Part shown: piece by piece, positions 7,219 to 14,927 of the stretch
Layout: the number at the start of each line of letters is the position of its first letter
How positions within the stretch are numbered: position 1 is the first letter of the stretch
From: Actinomycetota bacterium
GTDB lineage: Bacteria > Actinomycetota > Actinomycetes > Nanopelagicales > Nanopelagicaceae
Assembly: GCA_947371865.1 (NCBI GenBank)
Contig: CANBRH010000017.1
Coordinates: 1 to 20,599, forward strand
Direction: 5' to 3'
DNA length: 20,599 nucleotides
Translations under genes and position numbers: made by a program
Notes under the pieces: generated by a model
Databases searched by the model: none
Seen by the model: only the letters and a program-made list of their open reading frames with translations
Told to the model about the DNA's origin: nothing

Positions 7219-8361
7219 GTGGGCGACGCTTCCACTTCCGCTAAAGGAGATCTCAAACTCTCCAATCTCACCAAATCTTTTGGTGACTTTATTGCCGTAG
7301 ATAATCTGGATTTAGTAATTCCAGAAGGATCTTTCTTTGCACTTCTTGGACCTTCAGGTTGCGGTAAAACCACGACCTTGCGCATGATTGCAGGTTTGGA
7401 AGAGCCAACCGCTGGAAGCATTCATGTTGGTGCAACCGATATTACTTATGAGCGCCCTTATAAGCGCCCGGTTAATACGGTCTTTCAAAACTATGCACTC
7501 TTTCCACATCTTTCCATCTTCGAAAACGTTGCCTTTGGGCTGCGCCGCCGTGGAATCAAGGATGTAAAAGAGCAAGTAGATAAAGTTTTGGATCTCGTTG
7601 AACTTCCTCATCTGGCAGAACGCAAGCCCAACCAACTCTCTGGTGGCCAACAACAACGTATTGCGGTTGCACGCGCAATCGTTAACCGTCCAGCGCTCTT
7701 GTTGCTCGATGAACCTCTTGGTGCCCTCGATCTCAAGCTGCGTAGGCAAATGCAGATCGAACTCAAGTGGATTCAAACTGAAATCGGTCTCACCTTCGTC
7801 CACGTTACGCACGATCAAGAAGAAGCCATGACTATGGCTGACACCATCGCTGTCATGAACGAGGGTCGCATTGAACAAATGGGTTCACCGGCCGATCTCT
7901 ACGACAACCCCAAGACCACTTTCGTTGCCAACTTCTTAGGTCAGTCCAACCTCATTAAAGGTTCGATCGAGTCCAATGGCGCCGATTCCTTAGTCGTGAA
8001 TCTCTTTGGTCAAAAGATTGGCGTTCCGCGTGCGCGATCTAGTGCCAAAGATTCTTCAATCTTGGTCGGAATTCGACCAGAGAAGTTGCGCATCCTGCCT
8101 GAAGGCGAAGCGACTCACGGCAATATTTTGCCTGGGGGAGTCATCTCGGATGTTTCTTACATCGGCGTTAGCACCCAGTACCAAGTCGAGATGCCATGGG
8201 GGCAAGAGCTCATGGTCTTCGAGCAAAATGATGATGGCATCGCGCCGCTGGATAAAGGCGATCGCGTCACATTGTCATGGGAGCCAATCTTTACCTTTGG
8301 TCTCGATGGCCGTGAAGATGCAACTGCTGGTTCTGAAGTTCACGTCGACGAAGAAGAGTAG
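7219..8361 (+). CDS. potA: Polyamine ABC transporter ATP-binding protein
   Basis: This ATPase drives polyamine import on the inner face of the membrane. The 380-residue protein has Walker A GPSGCGKTT (44-52), Q-loop Q90 in FQNYALFPH, signature LSGGQQQRIAVARAI (140-154), Walker B LLLLDEP (160-166) with D-loop GALD, and switch His198 in HVTHDQEEAMTMAD. A C-terminal TOBE-like domain (about 240-370) contains GIRPEKLRI, typical of PotA/MalK-type subunits. GTG 7219 is the only reasonable start: no ATG lies between it and the conserved core. It has no clear ribosome binding site and follows the potD stop by three bases, so coupling is likely. The C-terminal tail is acidic. Confidence 0.94.
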   Translation: MGDASTSAKGDLKLSNLTKSFGDFIAVDNLDLVIPEGSFFALLGPSGCGKTTTLRMIAGLEEPTAGSIHVGATDITYERPYKRPVNTVFQNYALFPHLSIFENVAFGLRRRGIKDVKEQVDKVLDLVELPHLAERKPNQLSGGQQQRIAVARAIVNRPALLLLDEPLGALDLKLRRQMQIELKWIQTEIGLTFVHVTHDQEEAMTMADTIAVMNEGRIEQMGSPADLYDNPKTTFVANFLGQSNLIKGSIESNGADSLVVNLFGQKIGVPRARSSAKDSSILVGIRPEKLRILPEGEATHGNILPGGVISDVSYIGVSTQYQVEMPWGQELMVFEQNDDGIAPLDKGDRVTLSWEPIFTFGLDGREDATAGSEVHVDEEE

Positions 8362-8363
8362 AG

Positions 8364-9251
8364 ATGGCTTTTCTTCAAGCGGTCGCTAAGAAGGGCGAGA
8401 CGTCGACTAAACGTCGCTCCTTGCTGCCTTATCTTCTGCTGCTTCCAGGCATGGTCTGGCTGATCTTCTTCTTTCTATTGCCCATTCTTACTTTGGTCAG
8501 CACCTCAACCAAGACTCCGGGCTTGGGAATTGGCGAATTCGATCAGACCTACCGCTTTGCCAACTTCTGGGATGCCCTGGTCAATAGCCATACCCAATTC
8601 CTCCGTTCCTTTGTTTACGCAGGCATTGCCACTTTCGCAGCTCTGCTGATCGCTTACCCGCTGGCGTATGCCATCGCCTTTAAATCTGGACGCTGGAAGA
8701 ACGTGCTTTTGGTTCTAGTCGTGGCGCCATTTTTTACCTCGTTCATTCTGCGCACCATCGCTTGGAAGCAAATTCTCGGTGGCCAAGGAATTGGATTTAA
8801 AGCGCTGGTCTGGCTGCATATCGTCGGGGCCGATTCGCACGTAACTGCAAGTACCTTCGCAGTTATTGCCGGTCTTACCTATAACTTTCTGCCGTTTATG
8901 ACTTTACCGTTGTATTCCAGCCTCGAGCGTATTGATCCCCGAACTATGGAAGCCTCGGGCGATCTTTATGCCAATGCATTGACTACTTTTCGCAAAGTCA
9001 CTTTGCCGCTTTCTATGCCAGGCGTCGTTGCAGGAACGTTACTGACATTTATTCCCGCAGCAGGTGATTATGTTAACGCTGAAATTTTGGGTAACCCCAA
9101 TACCAAGATGATCGGTAACGTCATTAACTCTCGATATCTGCAAATTGTTGATTATCCGACTGCTGCAGCGCTCTCCTTTACTTTGATGGTGGCGATCTTG
9201 ATCGTGGTTACTTTATATATTCGTAAGGCCGGAACCGAGGATTTGGTATGA
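8364..9251 (+). CDS. potB: Polyamine ABC transporter permease, PotB type
   Basis: This is one of the two membrane subunits of the importer. The 295-residue protein has about six hydrophobic segments, the first at residues 20-45. The EAA loop that docks on the ATPase reads MEASGDLYANALTTFRKVTL (195-214), continuing to LSMPG at 216-220. The extracytoplasmic loop after the first segment is long, as in PotB/PotH. ATG 8364 is two bases after the potA stop and is preceded by the purine-rich GAAGAAGAG. The stop overlaps potC. Confidence 0.93.
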   Translation: MAFLQAVAKKGETSTKRRSLLPYLLLLPGMVWLIFFFLLPILTLVSTSTKTPGLGIGEFDQTYRFANFWDALVNSHTQFLRSFVYAGIATFAALLIAYPLAYAIAFKSGRWKNVLLVLVVAPFFTSFILRTIAWKQILGGQGIGFKALVWLHIVGADSHVTASTFAVIAGLTYNFLPFMTLPLYSSLERIDPRTMEASGDLYANALTTFRKVTLPLSMPGVVAGTLLTFIPAAGDYVNAEILGNPNTKMIGNVINSRYLQIVDYPTAAALSFTLMVAILIVVTLYIRKAGTEDLV

Positions 9252-10042
9252 GAAAAGCAACGCGCTGGTTTTCGCGTAACCTCATTCGCATTTATGCGGT
9301 CTTGGGATTCACCTATCTCTTTATCCCGGTTCTTTACACCTTTGCCTTCTCCTTCAATAACTCGGTAAAGAGCAATTTAGTCTGGCGCGGATTTACCTGG
9401 AACAACTGGCGAAATCCCTGCGGCGCTCCTGATATTTGTAACGCCCTGGGCAACTCACTAAAGATAGGTGTTATCGCGACATTCATCGCAACCATTCTCG
9501 GCACCTTGATAGCTTTTGCTCTTGGACGCTATGCCTTCAAGGGTAAAGGGATCGTCAACATGTTGATCTTCTTGCCAATGGCGACTCCCGAGTTGGTGCT
9601 CGGTGCATCGTTGCTCACCATGTTCCTCAATTTTGGTTTCAACCCTGGTTTTCTCACCATTGTCATTGCGCACGTCATGTTTTGTATTTCGTTCGTGGTG
9701 GTCACAGTCAAGGCTCGAATCGCCAGTTTGGATCCGCGTCTGGAGCAAGCGGCCATGGATCTTTATGCCGACGAACGCGAGACTTTCCGCCGAATTACTT
9801 TGCCGTTGGTCGCCCCTGGAATAGCCGGAGCCGCTCTATTGGCTTTCAGTCTTTCCTTTGACGACTTCATCATCACTAACTTCAACTCTGGTAACGTCAA
9901 CACTTTCCCGAAGTTTGTATACATCTCGGCCGAGCGCGGGCTACCACCTCAGGCCAACGTGATCGGTTCTTCCATGTTCTTTATTGCCCTCATTGTCGTT
10001 TTACTAGGACAGGTAGTTCAACGCCGACGTAAAGTCAGTTAA
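9248..10042 (+). CDS. potC: Polyamine ABC transporter permease, PotC type
   Basis: This is the second membrane subunit of the polyamine importer. The 264-residue protein has about six hydrophobic segments. The EAA loop begins LEQAAMDLYADERETFRRIT (165-184) and continues LPLVAPG; the FSLSFDDFIITNF that follows is a strong PotC/PotI signature. The ATG overlaps the potB stop by four bases (ATGA), so translation is coupled. The first extracytoplasmic loop has two cysteines six residues apart (C58 and C64 in NPCGAPDICNALG), which could form a disulfide. Its TAA stop forms part of a -10-like TAAGTT before speB. Confidence 0.93.
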   Translation: MRKATRWFSRNLIRIYAVLGFTYLFIPVLYTFAFSFNNSVKSNLVWRGFTWNNWRNPCGAPDICNALGNSLKIGVIATFIATILGTLIAFALGRYAFKGKGIVNMLIFLPMATPELVLGASLLTMFLNFGFNPGFLTIVIAHVMFCISFVVVTVKARIASLDPRLEQAAMDLYADERETFRRITLPLVAPGIAGAALLAFSLSFDDFIITNFNSGNVNTFPKFVYISAERGLPPQANVIGSSMFFIALIVVLLGQVVQRRRKVS

Positions 10043-10045
10043 GTT
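10040..10045 (+). promoter_or_regulatory. Candidate leaderless -10 element for speB
   Basis: TAAGTT at 10040-10045 fits TANNNT and lies exactly six bases before ATG 10052, so a transcript starting at the usual distance would begin at the A of the start codon. There is no Shine-Dalgarno before speB and no recognisable -35. The element includes the potC stop codon. The 15 bases ending in the start codon differ at only two positions from the corresponding segment before proS (14916-14930). Confidence 0.35.
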
Positions 10046-10051
10046 TGCCTC

Positions 10052-11050
10052 ATGGCAAATCTAGGAAACATGTATGGCCCCAATTTCACCTTCCTGGGCA
10101 TTCCCGCCTGCGACCTGGAAAAGCCTGAATCCTTTGCCGGCGCCGACGTCATCATCGTCGGAGCGCCCATAGATAGCGGTACTTCCCACCGTTCTGGTGC
10201 CAAATTTGGCCCACAAGCCATTCGCGCCGGAGATTACTTGCCTCACGATGGCGAACGTCCGCATCTTTTGATGCGCGTGGATGCTCTCAAAGAGCTAAAG
10301 ATTTTTGACGCCGGTGATCTCTTGATGCCCGGTGGCGACTTGACCGCGTCGTTGAAGGTTTTGGAAGAAGCAACCGAACTCATCTCGCGCGCTGGCGCTA
10401 TTCCGGTGGTGCTTGGGGGAGACCACTCCATCGCATCTGCTGATGTTGCTGGAATCGCCCACCACCGTGGCATGGGCAAGATCTCCATGATTCACTTTGA
10501 CGCTCACGCCGATACCGGCGAATCACAATTTGGCGCGTTAGTCGGACACGGAACTCCGATGCGCAGATTGATCGATACTGGCGCAGTTCGCGGCGATCGT
10601 TTCTTGCAATTGGGACTGCGTGGATATTGGCCAGATGATGTGACCCTAAAGTGGATGCGCGATCAAGGGATGCGCTCCTATGAGATGACCGAGATTCACC
10701 ACCGTGGAATGAAAGAAGTTTTAGACGAATCTTTTGAAACTTTACTTGATGGTTGCGATGGCGTCTTTCTCTCAATCGATATCGATGTCGTCGATCCTGG
10801 AATGGCACCTGGCACCGGTACTCCCGAACCTGGTGGGATGACAAGCCGCGAACTCCTGGAAGCGGTGCGGCGCATCTGCCTTGAACTTCCTATTGTGGGT
10901 ATTGATGTTGTGGAAGTTGCGCCTGCTTACGACAGCGCCGATATCACTGCAATTTTGGCTAACCGAGTTGTGTTGGAAGCTCTCAGCGCTATTACCTTAA
11001 GAAAAAAGGGTGGGACATATAGTCCCACCCGTAATCTCTTAGATCGCTAA
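10052..11050 (+). CDS. speB: Agmatinase / guanidino-acid ureohydrolase (arginase family)
   Basis: It hydrolyses a guanidino compound to urea and an amine at a two-manganese site. The 332-residue protein has all three family motifs: GGDHS with His125; FDAHADTG with Asp150, His152 and Asp154; and SIDIDVVDPGMAPGTGTPEP with Asp243 and Asp245. Agmatine, giving putrescine, is the likeliest substrate beside potABCD and patD. 4-Guanidinobutyrate, giving GABA, is also possible because gabT lies next door and sequence cannot separate these ureohydrolases reliably. No arginine decarboxylase is in the window. The start ATG 10052 has no Shine-Dalgarno. The last 15 or so codons, encoding KKGGTYSPTRNLLDR, contain the hairpin that probably terminates gabT, and look like an added tail beyond the family core. 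Confidence 0.88.
   Translation: MANLGNMYGPNFTFLGIPACDLEKPESFAGADVIIVGAPIDSGTSHRSGAKFGPQAIRAGDYLPHDGERPHLLMRVDALKELKIFDAGDLLMPGGDLTASLKVLEEATELISRAGAIPVVLGGDHSIASADVAGIAHHRGMGKISMIHFDAHADTGESQFGALVGHGTPMRRLIDTGAVRGDRFLQLGLRGYWPDDVTLKWMRDQGMRSYEMTEIHHRGMKEVLDESFETLLDGCDGVFLSIDIDVVDPGMAPGTGTPEPGGMTSRELLEAVRRICLELPIVGIDVVEVAPAYDSADITAILANRVVLEALSAITLRKKGGTYSPTRNLLDR
11002..11030 (-). terminator. Intrinsic terminator for gabT, embedded in the 3' end of speB
   Basis: A perfect 9-bp stem pairs GGGTGGGAC (11008-11016) with GTCCCACCC (11022-11030) around a five-base ATATA loop. On the minus strand the stem is followed at once by six T (11007-11002), a canonical Rho-independent terminator 24 bases beyond the gabT stop. 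On the plus strand it is followed by GTAATCTCTT, a poor U-tract, so it would end speB transcripts weakly if at all. Confidence 0.85.
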
Positions 11051-11054
11051 TTAT

Positions 11055-12401
11055 TTACGCGTTTGAGGCCGCAATCGCTTCATCCAAAATGGCCAGTGCT
11101 TCATTCAACAAGTGATCTGGCATGACAAGCGGTGGCAACAAGCGAATGACGTTGCTGTAGGTACCAGCCGTTAACAAGAGAACACCTTTTTGTTGGCAGT
11201 ACTTGACGATGTCTTGCATCGCCTTGGTATTTGGCTCCATGGTTCCGGGAAGAATGAATTCCAAAGCCTGCATGGCACCGCGGCCACGAACATCGCCAAC
11301 AATGGCGTATTTAGCCTTCATAGACTCTAGCGCCGCACTAATGATGGCGCCCATATGACGAGCCTTCTCGACCAAGCCATCTTCTTCAATTGTTGCGATA
11401 GCGCCGAGAGCTGCGGCACAGGCGATGGGGTTACCACCAAATGTTCCACCGATTCCGCTTCCGACGGGAACATCCATAATTTCAGCGCGACCGGTTACGC
11501 CGGCGATTGGCAATCCGCCACCGATTCCCTTAGCCATAATCATTATGTCGGGCTCGACGCCTTCATCTTCGACAGCAAACATATTGCCGGTTCGAGCAAA
11601 ACCGGTTTGTACTTCATCAGCGATAAAGAGAATGCCATTGGCTTTGGCGTAGGCAGCTAAGCCAGGGAGGAATCCCTTCGGAGGAACGACGAAGCCACCT
11701 TCGCCTTGAATGGGTTCGATAACGATCGCAGCAACGTTGTGTGCTCCGATTTCTTTTTCAATTTTGTGGGTGACCATATCTAGCGCTTCGGCGGAGACGT
11801 TGTCCTTGTCTCCGACCCAGCGAAAAGGGTAGGCCATGGGCATGCGATAAATCTCGGGAGCAAAAGGTCCAAAGCCCTCTTTGTAAGGAATGTTCTTCGC
11901 AGTCATTCCCATCGTGAGATTGGTACGGCCGTGATAAGCGTGCTCGAAGACGACAACTGCTGGGCGCTTGGTAGCAGCACGAGCAATTTTTACAGCATTC
12001 TCAACGGCTTCGGCGCCGGAGTTAACCAGCATTGACTTCTTCTTGAAATTACCTGGCGTAATGCGATTGAGGGCTTCGCAGACTTCGACATATCCACTGT
12101 AGGGAGCCACTGTAAAGCAGGTATGAGTAAAGGCTTCGATGGCTGCTTTCACATTGGCGACTACACGGTCGGCGCTGTTGCCGACGTTGACCGTGGCGAT
12201 ACCTGCGGCCATATCGATGATGGAGTTTCCATCAATATCAACAATGACTCCGCCACCGGCATGGGAAACAAATACCGGAATGGCCATACCGAGGGAAGCG
12301 GAAGTTGCTTCACTGCGACGACCCAACATTTCCTGGGATTTGGGGCCAGGAATAGCAGTAACGAGGCGTCGTTCTTGAGGAATGTGGGGTCCAAATGTCA
12401 T
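11055..12401 (-). CDS. gabT: 4-aminobutyrate (GABA) aminotransferase, PLP-dependent
   Basis: It transfers the amino group of GABA to 2-oxoglutarate, giving succinate semialdehyde and glutamate. The 448-residue class III aminotransferase has LVNSGAEAVENAVKIAR (125-141), EHAYHGRT (153-160), IEPIQGEGG (228-236), FIADEVQTGFART with the PLP-binding Asp262, and the Schiff-base lysine Lys291 in IMAKGIGGGLP. The start and the N-terminal IPGPKSQ resemble actinobacterial GabT. Some class III enzymes also accept putrescine or 5-aminovalerate, so wider specificity is possible. The gene converges on speB with a four-base gap and diverges from rseP. ATG at 12399-12401 has no Shine-Dalgarno but has a -10 element placed for leaderless transcription. 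Its terminator lies inside speB. Confidence 0.9.
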   Translation of the reverse strand: MTFGPHIPQERRLVTAIPGPKSQEMLGRRSEATSASLGMAIPVFVSHAGGGVIVDIDGNSIIDMAAGIATVNVGNSADRVVANVKAAIEAFTHTCFTVAPYSGYVEVCEALNRITPGNFKKKSMLVNSGAEAVENAVKIARAATKRPAVVVFEHAYHGRTNLTMGMTAKNIPYKEGFGPFAPEIYRMPMAYPFRWVGDKDNVSAEALDMVTHKIEKEIGAHNVAAIVIEPIQGEGGFVVPPKGFLPGLAAYAKANGILFIADEVQTGFARTGNMFAVEDEGVEPDIMIMAKGIGGGLPIAGVTGRAEIMDVPVGSGIGGTFGGNPIACAAALGAIATIEEDGLVEKARHMGAIISAALESMKAKYAIVGDVRGRGAMQALEFILPGTMEPNTKAMQDIVKYCQQKGVLLLTAGTYSNVIRLLPPLVMPDHLLNEALAILDEAIAASNA

Positions 12402-12407
12402 GGGATA

Positions 12408-12413
12408 ACTATA
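12408..12413 (-). promoter_or_regulatory. Leaderless -10 element for gabT
   Basis: On the minus strand TATAGT (12413 to 12408) matches the actinobacterial -10 consensus and stands exactly six bases before the gabT ATG. Transcription would therefore begin at the A of ATG. No Shine-Dalgarno is present between them (TATCCC). The -35 region 17 bases upstream reads ATCGCT, which is not consensus. The divergent gabT-rseP gap (12402-12491) must also carry any rseP promoter; TAAGGT at 12440-12445 on the plus strand is a weak candidate. Confidence 0.55.
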
Positions 12414-12465
12414 ACGCCCGAAGAGTAATGAGCGATTTCTAAGGTTAATAGGAGAAGATAGGTCA

Positions 12466-12495
12466 ATGAATTATCGGCCACAGGTGCGTGTATGA
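12466..12495 (+). CDS. Possible nine-residue leader peptide overlapping rseP
   Basis: ATG 12466 opens a nine-codon frame (MNYRPQVRV) whose TGA overlaps the rseP ATG by the coupling arrangement ATGA. GGAG at 12451-12454 lies 11 bases upstream of it, whereas rseP itself has no ribosome binding site. It may serve to deliver ribosomes to rseP. No family is recognisable, and chance is a real alternative for a frame this short. Confidence 0.3.
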   Translation: MNYRPQVRV

Positions 12496-13676
12496 GTTTT
12501 CTCGGAGTGATCGCTTTCATAGTCGCGCTTCTTTTCTCAATAATGGTTCACGAAGCTGGCCATTACCTGACTGCCAAAAAATTCCACATGAAGGTCACTG
12601 AATTCTTTCTGGGCTTTGGACGTAAGGTTTGGTCGTTCACCAGGGGAGAAACCGAGTTCGGGATCAAGGCAATTCCCGCAGGGGGTTACTGCCGCATTGT
12701 CGGTATGTCCACTCGAGAAGTACTTTCGGAAGAAGATCAGCCACGAGCCTTTGTGCGTGCATCTGCTCCCAAGCGCTTGATCGTTCTGGGCGCTGGCTCT
12801 TTTAATCATTTCGTCTTAGGTTTCTTGCTCATCTTCGCACTCTTCGTTGGCGTCGGCACCACAACAGTTACTCCTGTCATTGCTGAAGTCGTTCCGTGTC
12901 TTACTACTGCAGCCTCGTGCACGGCTACAGATCCAGCCTCGCCTGCCTTCGCGGTTGGCATGAAGGCCGGCGATCGCATCATAAGCATTAACGGGACATC
13001 GGTGGATCAATGGTCGACCAGCGTGAAAACAATTCGAAGTTCTGCAGGGAAAGCCATCACTGTAAAAGTTTTACGAGGATCAGAGACGCTTGAATTTACT
13101 GTGACTCCTCAAGGAACGCTGCGCGACGGAAAGACAATCGGCGTTATCGGTTTGATTAATAAACTTGGAACCGAAACACAGAACCCATATCGCGCGGCCA
13201 TTCATGCCGGAACTCTCAGCAAAGACCTCTTCACCAGCAGTGTTACTTCGTTGATCTCTTTGCCATCAAAGATTCCAGCTCTGATCGGCCAAACATTCGG
13301 CGGCAAACCCCGAGATGCAACCAGCTTGGTTGGCGTTGTCGGAGTTGCCCGAGTTTCTGCGCAAACCGCCAGCGACAAGAATCTTTCAGTGCGCGAGCGC
13401 CTGGCCACATTCCTTTTGATTATCGCCTCGCTCAATATTTTCGTGGGCATTTTCAATCTCTTGCCCATTTTGCCTTTGGATGGCGGACATATGGCCCTGG
13501 CCGTTGCCGATGGCATCCGTTTTCGCAGGGCTAGGCGCAAAGGCCTGCCTGCGCCCAACCCCATTGATGTAGAACGGTTGACTCCGATCACTATCGTGGT
13601 CTTTGTGGTTTTAGCAGCGCTCTCATTACTACTTTTGGGCGCCGATATTTTCAATCCGATCCATCTCAATATGTAA
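12492..13676 (+). CDS. rseP: Site-2 intramembrane zinc metalloprotease, RseP/Rip1 family
   Basis: This M50 protease cuts membrane-embedded substrates such as anti-sigma factors. The 394-residue protein has the zinc motif HEAGH (20-24) in the first membrane segment and the second-site motif NLLPILPLDGGHM (322-334) with ligand Asp330. A PDZ domain spans about 150-206 (VGMKAGDRIISINGTSV), and there are about four hydrophobic segments in all. Before the PDZ domain, the extracytoplasmic stretch has C136 and C143, a likely disulfide pair as in actinobacterial Rip1. ATG 12492 lacks a Shine-Dalgarno and overlaps the stop of a nine-codon leader frame. No anti-sigma factor lies in the window. The rseP-ispG-proS order is typical of actinobacteria, but the usual dxr is missing just upstream. 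Confidence 0.93.
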   Translation: MSFLGVIAFIVALLFSIMVHEAGHYLTAKKFHMKVTEFFLGFGRKVWSFTRGETEFGIKAIPAGGYCRIVGMSTREVLSEEDQPRAFVRASAPKRLIVLGAGSFNHFVLGFLLIFALFVGVGTTTVTPVIAEVVPCLTTAASCTATDPASPAFAVGMKAGDRIISINGTSVDQWSTSVKTIRSSAGKAITVKVLRGSETLEFTVTPQGTLRDGKTIGVIGLINKLGTETQNPYRAAIHAGTLSKDLFTSSVTSLISLPSKIPALIGQTFGGKPRDATSLVGVVGVARVSAQTASDKNLSVRERLATFLLIIASLNIFVGIFNLLPILPLDGGHMALAVADGIRFRRARRKGLPAPNPIDVERLTPITIVVFVVLAALSLLLLGADIFNPIHLNM

Positions 13677-13735
13677 AGAGATGAACTTTTCGCGCTCAAC
13701 ATGAGGTTCCTAGAGAAGTAAGGCAGAATACGAAC

Positions 13736-14887
13736 ATGGTAAATCTTGGAATGCCGTCAGCCCCACCTCCCGTTCTCTCTCCCCGACGCAAGAGCAAGCA
13801 GCTCAAGGTCGGCAGCGTTTTGGTTGGTGGAGATGCTCCTGTCAGCGTCCAATCTATGTGCACCACCTTGACTTCCGATGTCAATGCCACACTTCAACAG
13901 ATCGCTGAACTCACTGCATCTGGATGCCAGATCGTCCGCGTAGCCGTGCCCAGTCAGGATGATGCTGATGCATTAGCCCAGATCGCCAAGAAATCTCAGA
14001 TCCCAGTTATTGCCGATATTCATTTTCAGCCGAAATACATTTTTGCCGCGATTGATGCCGGATGCGCAGCAGTTCGGGTTAACCCGGGCAATATCAAGCA
14101 ATTTGATGACAAAGTAAAGGAAGTTGCGAAGGCGGCAGGGGATGCAGGTATCCCCATTCGAATTGGTGTGAATGCCGGCTCATTAGACCCGCGCTTGCTT
14201 GCCAAATACGGCAAGGCAACTCCAGAAGCCTTAGTTGAATCAGCGCTCTGGGAAGCCTCTCTCTTTGAAGAGCATGGGTTTACCGATATCAAAATTTCGG
14301 TAAAGCATCATGATCCCATCACGATGGTTCAGGCCTATCGCTTATTAGCTCAACGATGTGAATATCCATTGCACCTTGGTGTAACTGAGGCTGGACCGTT
14401 CTTTCAGGGCACCATTAAATCTGCCACGGCATTTGGAATTCTCCTGGCCGAAGGTATTGGCGACACGATTCGTGTATCGCTCTCTGCACCTCCGGTTGAA
14501 GAAGTCAAAGTTGGCATCTCGATCCTGGAATCCCTCAACCTGCGCCAACGCAAACTCGAGATTGTTTCCTGTCCGTCCTGTGGCCGTGCCCAAGTCGATG
14601 TGTATTCCTTGGCTGAAAAAGTTCAGGCTGGCCTTGAAGGTATGACCGTTCCATTGCGTGTGGCTGTTATGGGTTGTGTCGTCAACGGTCCTGGTGAAGC
14701 TCGCGAAGCCGATCTTGGCGTAGCAAGCGGAAATGGCAAAGGCCAGATCTTCGTCAAGGGTGAAGTCATCAAGACTGTTCCCGAGGCACAAATTGTCGAG
14801 ACCTTGATCGAAGAAGCCATGCGTCTTGCTGAAGAGATGGAGAAAGCCGGCGTCGCCTCAGGCGAACCCAGCGTCTCTGTTTCCTAA
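13736..14887 (+). CDS. ispG: 4-hydroxy-3-methylbut-2-enyl diphosphate synthase (flavodoxin/ferredoxin type)
   Basis: IspG (GcpE) is the sixth enzyme of the non-mevalonate isoprenoid pathway. It converts methylerythritol cyclodiphosphate to HMBPP using a [4Fe-4S] cluster. The 383-residue protein has an N-terminal TIM-barrel part (PVSVQSMCTT, then IADIHFQPKYIFAAIDAG) and a C-terminal reductase-like part. The cluster ligands are C279 and C282 (SCPSCGRAQVD) and C314 with Glu321 (GCVVNGPGEA). ATG 13736 agrees with the family. The 59-base gap from rseP contains no clear Shine-Dalgarno; CAGAAT at 13724-13729 sits where a leaderless -10 would be but is off consensus. Other pathway genes, including dxr, are not in this window. 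Confidence 0.96.
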   Translation: MVNLGMPSAPPPVLSPRRKSKQLKVGSVLVGGDAPVSVQSMCTTLTSDVNATLQQIAELTASGCQIVRVAVPSQDDADALAQIAKKSQIPVIADIHFQPKYIFAAIDAGCAAVRVNPGNIKQFDDKVKEVAKAAGDAGIPIRIGVNAGSLDPRLLAKYGKATPEALVESALWEASLFEEHGFTDIKISVKHHDPITMVQAYRLLAQRCEYPLHLGVTEAGPFFQGTIKSATAFGILLAEGIGDTIRVSLSAPPVEEVKVGISILESLNLRQRKLEIVSCPSCGRAQVDVYSLAEKVQAGLEGMTVPLRVAVMGCVVNGPGEAREADLGVASGNGKGQIFVKGEVIKTVPEAQIVETLIEEAMRLAEEMEKAGVASGEPSVSVS

Positions 14888-14915
14888 CCTCGAACGAAGG
14901 CTTCGCATTAATCGG

Positions 14916-14921
14916 TAAGGT
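14916..14921 (+). promoter_or_regulatory. TAAGGT element before proS: leaderless -10 or ribosome binding site
   Basis: TAAGGT at 14916-14921 is exactly six bases before ATG 14928 and fits TANNNT, so it could be a leaderless -10. The same bases contain AAGG seven bases before the ATG, which could instead be a Shine-Dalgarno. No -35 is visible. The 40-base gap after ispG also holds a small CGAAGGCTTCG palindrome (14894-14904) without a T-run. Confidence 0.3.
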
Positions 14922-14927
14922 TGCCCC

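Noticed and set aside
14894..14904. CGAAGGCTTCG palindrome between ispG and proS as a terminator.
   Set aside because: Only about four pairs could form and no T-run follows.
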